Assembly: GCA_049657775.1 (NCBI GenBank)
Contig: JBASNZ010000001.1
Coordinates: forward strand, 1-8,421
Source of the DNA: JBASNZ01 sp049657775
Lineage (GTDB): Bacteria > Actinomycetota > Coriobacteriia > Anaerosomatales > Anaerosomataceae
DNA: 8,421 nt
Reading direction: 5' to 3'
Every line of letters starts with the position of its first letter. Positions within the stretch are counted from its first letter, which is position 1. Shown here one piece after another: positions 7,225 to 8,421 of this stretch. Under the pieces are notes generated by a model, which did no database searches, was not told where the DNA came from, and saw nothing but the letters and a program-made list of their open reading frames with translations. The translations under genes and the position numbers were made by a program.

Positions 7225-8033
7225 ATGATCACGCAGCGCGAGGTATCCCAACTCGCCTTTCGAACTCAGATGAGCGACAGAGTCATCGAGAAGGACTACG
7301 TACTGACCTGGCTTCTGGCTGGGATCGCTGATTCGTCTCTAGCCGACCATCTTGCCTTCAAGGGTGGGACTGCGCTCAAGAAGATCTACTTCCCGGACTA
7401 TCGCACTCGGAGGATTTGGACTTCACCGTCGTTCGGACGATCGATGCGGATGGCATTCTCTCGACGCTGCAAGAAGCCCTGACACGACTTGCCGCTAGTG
7501 AAGGCTTCCAGTTCGATTTGCCGCCGGGGCGCATCGAGAGGCGTGACGGCAGCCTTACCGCCTATGTTGACTTCGTTGGGCCACTGCAGGCACGCCTTGG
7601 CAGCCGCGATCTCAAGATTGATTTCACTCTCACGGAGACAATGATTTCCCCGGTAAGTCCCAAGCCGATCCTTTCTGGCTTCAGCGACCGAGTCGATCGG
7701 GCGGTGCCTTCCTATGCCCTTGAGGAGATCCTGACCGAGAAGCTGTGTGCGGCCATCGACCGAACAGAACCGCGAGACGTCTACGATCTGCACTTCCTTC
7801 TGGGGCTTTCCGACATCGACTTCCATCTCATCCCGGCCGCCTTCGCCTCAAAGGCTCGCTCTAAGGGCGTTGATCCATCTCGTCTGGACGAGGCGCTCAT
7901 GAGGCCGGGGCTCAAGAAGATGTGGGAGACTCGCCTGCGTCATCAGGTTGGCGACCTCCCACATGTCGAACGGGTGTTGCGGGAGCTGAACCGGAATCTA
8001 AGACGGTATGAGCTGCTGGATGCTGGTTCTTAG
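7225..8033 (+). pseudogene. abiEii: AbiEii-family nucleotidyltransferase toxin, frameshifted
   Basis: This is the toxin partner of AbiEi, a polymerase-beta-fold nucleotidyltransferase. Frame 1 (7225-7404) encodes residues 1-60 with IEKDYVLTWLL (21-31) and FKGGTALKK holding the GGT motif at 47-49. Family continuity then jumps to another frame from 7407: SEDLDFTV with the DxD metal motif, LKIDF (Asp133 in the rejoined numbering), EEILTEKL and RDVYDLHFLL (from Arg184), ending at 8033. Only two bases, 7405-7406 (AC), separate Arg60 from the Ser codon, where the family has one residue (Phe or Tyr). One base is therefore missing, for example T in a TAC codon. Read straight, frame 1 stops at 7482 after 25 unrelated residues. 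Rejoined, the protein is 269 residues, a normal size. The ATG has GAGG 5 nt upstream. A sequencing error would make it intact. Confidence 0.85.
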
Positions 8034-8071
8034 CCTCGGACACAAACCGACCCTGGCCAGCGAGTGCAGCA

Positions 8072-8086
8072 GTTACAAACGCGTCT
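8072..8086. repeat. Right copy of 15-bp direct repeat flanking abiE
   Basis: This is identical to 6122-6136 and lies 38 nt after the abiEii stop. It is followed at 8091 by AGTCCGACCA, which differs at one base from the last ten bases of the tRNA-Pro gene (6037-6046). That could be a decayed tRNA end or chance. Confidence 0.9.
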
Positions 8087-8112
8087 ACTAAGTCCGACCA
8101 ACTCTTGACAGG

Positions 8113-8129
8113 GCAGTCATTTTGACTGC
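8113..8129. repeat. Perfect 7-bp inverted repeat (operator- or hairpin-like)
   Basis: GCAGTCA (8113-8119) and TGACTGC (8123-8129) are perfect inverted copies around TTT. A consensus -35 hexamer TTGACA (8105-8110) lies just upstream, but no convincing -10 is found at the right distance. It may be a protein-binding site or a small hairpin before the terminator. Confidence 0.45.
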
Positions 8130-8141
8130 AACTGATGAAGG

Positions 8142-8170
8142 AACGGGACTCCGACAGGGGTCCCGTTTCA
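8142..8170 (+). terminator. Intrinsic terminator downstream of abiE
   Basis: AACGGGAC (8142-8149) pairs with GTCCCGTT (8160-8167). Inside it, a U-G pair and two C-G pairs extend the stem to 11 bp around a GACA loop. The T-run is short (part of the stem, then TTCACTT). It would end the abiE transcript and insulate the lipoprotein gene. It lies outside the right repeat, so it probably belonged to the host site. Confidence 0.65.
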
Positions 8171-8213
8171 CTTCGTTCCCGTTGAACAAGGCCTCAGCAT
8201 CCTCGTGCTTACG

Positions 8214-8219
8214 TATACT
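8214..8219 (+). promoter_or_regulatory. Candidate -10 box for the lipoprotein gene
   Basis: TATACT is a 5/6 match to the -10 consensus, 66 nt before the GTG start and after the terminator. No good -35 is present 16-18 nt upstream, so the promoter may be weak, activator-dependent or read by another sigma factor. Confidence 0.4.
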
Positions 8220-8285
8220 AGTTACGGGCCCCGAGGCGCATCTTCGGTCATGAACCCAGGTGTTGTGCAGAGGAAGGAGAGGCAC

Positions 8286-8421
8286 GTGTCCTCTCGGAGA
8301 GACAAATCGTTCGTCGTGTTTGCCATGGTGGCGACCACCCTCTTTCTGATGGGGTGTTCACTGCTTGAGACCGCGGACAGCGTGGGCGTCGAAAAGATGC
8401 GCGAGGAGGAGCGATTGCGTC
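8286..8421 (+). CDS. Lipoprotein of unknown function, 5' part only
   Basis: Forty-five codons are visible before the window ends, with no stop. The GTG start has AAGGAG (8274-8279) 6 nt upstream. The product begins with SRRDK, a hydrophobic stretch at 9-22, and the lipobox LMGC with the lipidated Cys at residue 24. The mature part starts SLLETADSVGVEKM and turns Glu/Arg-rich. It should therefore be exported by Sec and anchored in the membrane outer face. Too little is present to name a family. The codon use is GC-rich like the host genes, so it lies outside the cassette. Confidence 0.75.
   Translation, partial: MSSRRDKSFVVFAMVATTLFLMGCSLLETADSVGVEKMREEERLR

Larger units (their letters stand above)
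6122..8086. mobile_element. Putative acquired AbiE cassette bracketed by 15-bp direct repeats
   Basis: The abiE operon lies between two identical 15-bp direct repeats, 1950 bp apart, beginning 75 nt after a tRNA gene. By eye, this DNA has more A/T at third codon positions than korAB or coaBC. These facts suggest a small genomic islet inserted downstream of tRNA-Pro. There is no integrase, transposase or terminal inverted repeat inside, so movement would need help in trans or an old homologous event. The repeats could be a target duplication or the core of an attachment site. The extent is inferred from the repeats alone. Confidence 0.45.

Noticed and set aside
6100..8100. CRISPR array or transposon with terminal inverted repeats
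   Set aside because: Only two copies of the 15-bp repeat exist, 1950 bp apart and with genes between them. The ends are direct, not inverted, and no transposase is encoded.
8105..8110. TTGACA as a promoter -35
   Set aside because: No -10-like hexamer is found 16-19 nt downstream, and the predicted transcript would run straight into the terminator at 8142.

Overview
The window reads as chromosomal DNA of a high-GC Gram-positive bacterium. An anaerobic or microaerophilic actinobacterium (Coriobacteriia-like) is my best guess. Grounds: GC-rich codon choice, strong AGGAGG-type ribosome sites, frequent GTG starts, a two-subunit ferredoxin-dependent 2-oxoacid oxidoreductase with fused gamma-alpha subunit, and a tRNA gene with encoded CCA. 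The taxonomic call is inference; the gene calls rest on motifs.

Layout. Positions 5-2656 (minus strand) hold a tight two-gene operon: korA (fused gamma/alpha subunit), then korB (TPP and [4Fe-4S] subunit). Its stop and start codons abut. Divergent from it, 2796-3507 encodes a VapBC-type toxin-antitoxin pair (ribbon-helix-helix antitoxin, PIN-domain RNase toxin) with an 8-nt overlap. Next are coaBC (3563-4777), the bifunctional coenzyme A biosynthesis enzyme, and an exported coiled-coil/M23 peptidase (4938-5885) likely acting on the cell wall. A tRNA-Pro(GGG) gene follows (5970-6046) with its own promoter, a leader hairpin and a terminator.

Downstream of the tRNA is a cassette that looks acquired. 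A 15-bp perfect direct repeat (6122-6136 and 8072-8086) brackets an AbiE-type toxin-antitoxin operon: abiEi (antitoxin/autoregulator, 6351-7199) and abiEii (nucleotidyltransferase toxin, 7225-8033). By eye this DNA is less GC-rich than its neighbours. abiEi has a candidate promoter overlapped by an 11-bp inverted repeat, matching the autoregulation known for this family. abiEii carries a one-base frameshift between its GGT motif and its DxD motif, so it is called a pseudogene unless the base is a sequencing error. After the cassette come a short palindrome, an intrinsic terminator, a promoter-like -10 box and the first 45 codons of a lipoprotein gene cut off by the window end.

The host genes are ordinary housekeeping functions (ferredoxin-linked carbon metabolism, CoA synthesis, wall remodelling, a tRNA). 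The region of interest is the tRNA-proximal, repeat-bracketed AbiE cassette with a broken toxin and no recombinase of its own. I found no convincing wholly new system.
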